Assembly (NCBI GenBank): GCA_964642165.1
Contig: CAZXOC010000003.1
Location: forward strand, 1 to 64,000
From: CAYRVX01 sp964642165
GTDB taxonomy: Bacteria > Planctomycetota > Phycisphaerae > SM23-33
Length of the DNA stretch: 64,000 bases
Direction: 5' to 3'
The notes beneath the pieces are model-generated. The model ran no database searches, was not told where the DNA came from, and saw nothing but the letters and a program-made list of their open reading frames with translations. Position numbers and translations under genes: made by a program. Shown in pieces: positions 62,301 through 64,000 of this stretch. Each line of letters opens with the position of its first letter. Position 1 is the first letter of the stretch.

Positions 62301-62608
62301 GCCCCCGGCGGCGGGGTGCCCTCGGTGCGCCCCTGCCGGGCCGGGGCATCGCCGTCGGCGAGCCGTACGTCCGGAGCCGCGGCCGAGAGCGCCGGTAGGT
62401 TGAAGACGCTCCACGGCGCCCGCGGCGCCGTCGGCAGCGCCAGCCGAATCAGCACGAGCAGCCACAGCGCGTAGCGCCAGCGGCCGGGCAGCCGCCGGCC
62501 CAGAAGCCCCTGCACCGCCAGCACCAGCACGATCAGCACCGACGCCTGGAGCGACGACTGCCCCAGCCACGCCATCCATCCCCGCGAGTAGTCCCATAGG
62601 TCGGCCAT
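59393..62608 (-). CDS. M56 (BlaR1-type) peptidase fused to three secretin-N-like domains and an HlyD-type adaptor
   Basis: A 1071-residue fusion. Residues 1-about 430 form an M56 membrane metalloprotease: N-terminal helices, a Pro/Ala-rich loop, helix 164-184, HELAH (264-268), and SDRELACDETVLAR. After a further helix (about 425-445) come three related domains (about 480-810) starting with RLSFADIELKDVFQFLREYS, RLSFADIPLKDVLQFLREYS and KLVLDDIPLKTALEGVGKYA, similar to STN/secretin-N domains. Residues about 830-1071 are an HlyD-like biotinyl-lipoyl/coiled-coil unit (GRVAAVLVREGSVVKARQVL, LTSPIDGRVERVLVSVGEAV). AGGAG precedes the ATG. M56 proteins usually sense cell-wall damage and cleave a BlaI repressor; none is seen here. 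Confidence 0.8.
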   Translation of the reverse strand: MADLWDYSRGWMAWLGQSSLQASVLIVLVLAVQGLLGRRLPGRWRYALWLLVLIRLALPTAPRAPWSVFNLPALSAAAPDVRLADGDAPARQGRTEGTPPPGAAEAALASPAAPEPPAAREPLPPPRAAAAPTYSAPSPAASPPRARPVPARPGREARPWTAPLLELLVLAWAGGAAVLLGRLILTNARFHRRLRRHSSPARPEVIKLLEECRAAMGVRGHVTALETTAVEIPALFGLLRRRLLLPAGLADALGTEELRHVLRHELAHLKRRDVPVDYVATMLALLHWFNPLVWLALRRMRSDRELACDETVLARTRGRDARGYGRTMLKMLESLARPARLAGVVGVAEDTHQMRRRIRMIAQFGQKRRRWSAVGIVLLGGLGLVTLTNAQGGRSGGGKPAAARPKRGKTASTPKAPSGGKTDPDAVARAKLDKEIERLSFADIELKDVFQFLREYSDTNLHVRWRTLVAAGVDPATPVTVDVRKVTVRRALELVLRDVSTGIKDKHARLGYAIEDGVVVVSTRSDLSPERAWVGREVPARPGKGHQVDAALRKKLTREIPRLSFADIPLKDVLQFLREYSDANIHVNWRALVAAGGDPDTPVTVDVRKVTVRQALELILRYVSADIKNERDQPVYTVEDGVLTVSTRSEVAASGAGAGQRDSAPFVSDVWPRTARAPVVRPGSRVRLTALPKTKADAVTRLKLDAKADKLVLDDIPLKTALEGVGKYAGVTVQVVWGALEPLGIRPDTRVTFRARNLPAGKLIETILRHAHGAGSGKEGGDVPVYAINNGAVIVSTLSDLRRRAVAAWSTQWFEALTALPPGHSRSLSFLCDGRVAAVLVREGSVVKARQVLVRLDDAAQREELARLMADAKNTIHLQAADRKSEAARAELKRVQMLADRAAVSAADVAKAEAVVVAAQLEIELAKANLLASRHRAREAEIRLEATRLTSPIDGRVERVLVSVGEAVRALTPVVRIVKAGNDPLRVQAHLPITWAMNCKPGQVVLVLFEGRGPAARGKVLRVSATVDAKTGRVPVELEVPNPTGRPAGEKVRVAFPSGPPARPAAPPEGP
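60758..61310 (-). repeat. Internal duplication of the secretin-N-like domain
   Basis: Segments 60758-60940 and 61131-61310 are close copies at DNA level, offset by about 373 bp; both contain GTGACCTTCCGCACGTCCAC or a one-base variant. It reflects duplication inside the M56-HlyD gene. Confidence 0.8.
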
Positions 62609-62696
62609 GCTCGGCACTCCTACAGCTTCTCGACCTGTCCGCCTCTCGCCGGCCGGGGGCGATGCGGTCACGCCCCGGTCGGCGTCCCGTGGCCGC

Positions 62697-64000
62697 TCAG
62701 AAGGCGGCCTTCCCTTTCTCCTCCGAGGAGACCACCCTCGGCTTGATGAGCAGCAGCGTCTCGTCGCCGCGGCGTGCGGCATCGGCCTGGCCCCAGTCGG
62801 GCAGGCCGCGCAGCGCAAAGGTCGCCCCGTCCCGGACGCGAACGGTCGTGCAGACCTGCCGGGTCTCGATCGTCGGGAGGGCGAGCTTCAGCCCGGTGTC
62901 CGTTCCATCCGGCGCGCGGTAGGGCGGCCGCTCGACGCCGACCACCCTCGACAGGGCCGGTTGCGCCAGCAGCGTCATGTACCGGCGATCGGGCGGGAGC
63001 GTGACCCGCACGGTCAGCTCCATGCCCACCATCGAGTGCTTCACGATCGGCTCGTAGGTCGTCTTGCCTTCCTTGTCGCGCCGGGCGGCATAGTCCGTGA
63101 TGTAGGGGATCTCGCTGCCGACGGTGATGGTGGCCGGCTCGCCGTTCAGGACGATCACGCGCGGCGAGGAGAGCACGCGGACCTGCTTGTCCCGCTTCGC
63201 CTGGGCCACCAGCCGGCCGACCTGCTCGTCGGTCAGCATCGCCCAGCGGACGGCCAGCGGGCGCCGGACCGCCGATTCCGCCGTGCCGACGGCCCGTCCC
63301 TCCGCCGGCGAGCGCTTCGGCTCGGCGGGGAGCTTGAACTCCCTGCCGGGCGGGTCGAGGCCTTGCCACCTCGCCCCGATGGCGTCGAAGACCTTCGCCC
63401 GCGACGCGACGAACCTCGCGTCGATCAGGATCTGGAGACGGGCCGACCTCCGCAGGTTCCAGAGCGCCCGGGCGACCTTCCGGTGTCCGGCCGCCGTCTG
63501 CGTGACGATGACTTGGCCGTCGTGGGTCGTGAGGATGCCCGGACCGGCGGGCCTCCAGGCCTCCTCGCCGGCGGCCTCGCGGGCCGCGGCGACGAGTTCC
63601 GCCAGGCGCCGCCGCCCGGCCGCGCCTCCCGCCGCCGGACGGGTCTCCGCCGGGCTCGTCAGCAGGTCGACGACGTCGTAGAGCCGGGTGGTCAGCGTGG
63701 TGTCGTCCTCCGCCGGCGCCGGGGCCGGCGGCAGCGCCCCGCGCATCGCGCCGACCGTAAAGCCGTGCGGCAACGTCCCCTGTGGCGAATCGCAGCGGGC
63801 GTTGGTCAGGGCGGCGGCCGCCAGCAGCAGCATCACGGCGGTCCCCAGGATGCCGCGCCACCGCGAGGCGGGACGGAACGAGGCGATCATCTGGATTCTC
63901 CTTCGGATCTGCCGGGTGTCCTCGGCCACGCCGATGACGCCCGCTGGCCGCGCACGTCGCGCCGGGCTCGCCAGCAGCTCGAGGACGGTCTGCCCGTACG
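62697..64000 (-). CDS. M56 peptidase fused to a secretin domain (5' end outside the window)
   Basis: Open to the window edge. The first visible residues, YGQTVLELLASPARRARPAG, then VIGVAEDTRQIRRRIQMIAS, match the end of the M56 domain of the neighbour (YGRTMLKMLESLARPARLAG). A helix follows, then a long region ending in a secretin (type II/III secretion) domain: VRVLSSPRVIVLNGEPATIT, VGSEIPYITDY, MTLLAQPALSRVV, LPDWGQADAARRGDETLLLI and KPRVV. It lies 88 bp upstream of the M56-HlyD gene on the same strand, so the two are probably co-transcribed. The missing N-terminus should contain HExxH. Confidence 0.75.
   Translation of the reverse strand, partial: YGQTVLELLASPARRARPAGVIGVAEDTRQIRRRIQMIASFRPASRWRGILGTAVMLLLAAAALTNARCDSPQGTLPHGFTVGAMRGALPPAPAPAEDDTTLTTRLYDVVDLLTSPAETRPAAGGAAGRRRLAELVAAAREAAGEEAWRPAGPGILTTHDGQVIVTQTAAGHRKVARALWNLRRSARLQILIDARFVASRAKVFDAIGARWQGLDPPGREFKLPAEPKRSPAEGRAVGTAESAVRRPLAVRWAMLTDEQVGRLVAQAKRDKQVRVLSSPRVIVLNGEPATITVGSEIPYITDYAARRDKEGKTTYEPIVKHSMVGMELTVRVTLPPDRRYMTLLAQPALSRVVGVERPPYRAPDGTDTGLKLALPTIETRQVCTTVRVRDGATFALRGLPDWGQADAARRGDETLLLIKPRVVSSEEKGKAAF

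Overview
The window is about 64 kb of uniformly GC-rich bacterial chromosome with densely packed genes on both strands. The organism is most likely a planctomycete (Planctomycetota, PVC group), probably anaerobic or micro-aerobic. Supporting families are three secreted alpha/alpha-toroid proteins with DUF4159 domains, two Tat-exported sulfatases, a Tat-exported Gfo/Idh/MocA oxidoreductase, M56 (BlaR1-type) peptidase fusions, a DUF6600/YXWGXW lipoprotein and ECF sigma factors beside secreted proteins of unknown role. A large Fe-S/metal-cofactor locus of the kind found in anaerobes fits the same picture. This is inference from gene families; there is no rRNA in the window. I saw no tRNA, rRNA, CRISPR array, insertion sequence or phage gene.

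Layout. 1-930: gene debris, namely a truncated second copy of the trxB 5' region and a 3' fragment of a COG2509 FAD oxidoreductase. 929-7111: DUF6600 lipoprotein, trxB, murA, a cyclase-family hydrolase, a secreted endonuclease/phosphatase-family protein and an RRM RNA-binding protein. 7112-11090: a decayed small gene, then the branched-chain amino acid operon ilvBN behind a leader peptide ending in Leu/Val codons and possible attenuator hairpins, then a nucleoside hydrolase. 11241-18334: small membrane proteins, an isochorismatase-like protein lacking its cysteine, prmC, an alpha/beta hydrolase with an unknown partner, a DUF3592 protein and a MoxR ATPase. 18445-31132: two toroid/DUF4159 proteins, an ECF sigma factor overlapping a one-helix membrane protein, two secreted proteins, a GH9 glycosidase and a PQQ-type beta-propeller.

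31196-41613 (minus strand) is the most interesting block: twelve genes with gaps of 85 bp or less and one well-formed promoter in front of the first. Order: DUF134 regulator, NifX-like protein, DUF89 phosphatase, DUF5320 protein, second NifX-like protein with a Gly/Met/Arg repeat tail, two MinD-type ATPases each carrying two [4Fe-4S] sites, an Mrp-NifX fusion, an FmdB zinc ribbon, a radical SAM protein, and a NorQ/NorD-type AAA+/VWA pair. The first eight resemble the orange-protein (ORP) locus of sulfate reducers. The last four suggest metal insertion into an unknown client. A perfect 9-4-9 palindrome overlaps the promoter -10 and is a likely DUF134 operator.

41620-42120 is a visibly AT-richer island without a convincing gene. 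42132-45391 is a histidine kinase with two single-domain response regulators. 45567-52283 holds the oxidoreductase, the third toroid/DUF4159 protein and the two sulfatases, all on the minus strand. 52284-54729 has short tandem and inverted repeats, a DUF362 ferredoxin-like protein and a sigma factor with DUF6768. 54871-59364 has a 1346-residue secreted glycoside-hydrolase-like protein and a thioesterase. The window ends with two neighbouring M56 peptidase fusions: one carries three secretin-N-like domains plus an HlyD-type adaptor, the other (cut by the window edge) a secretin domain.
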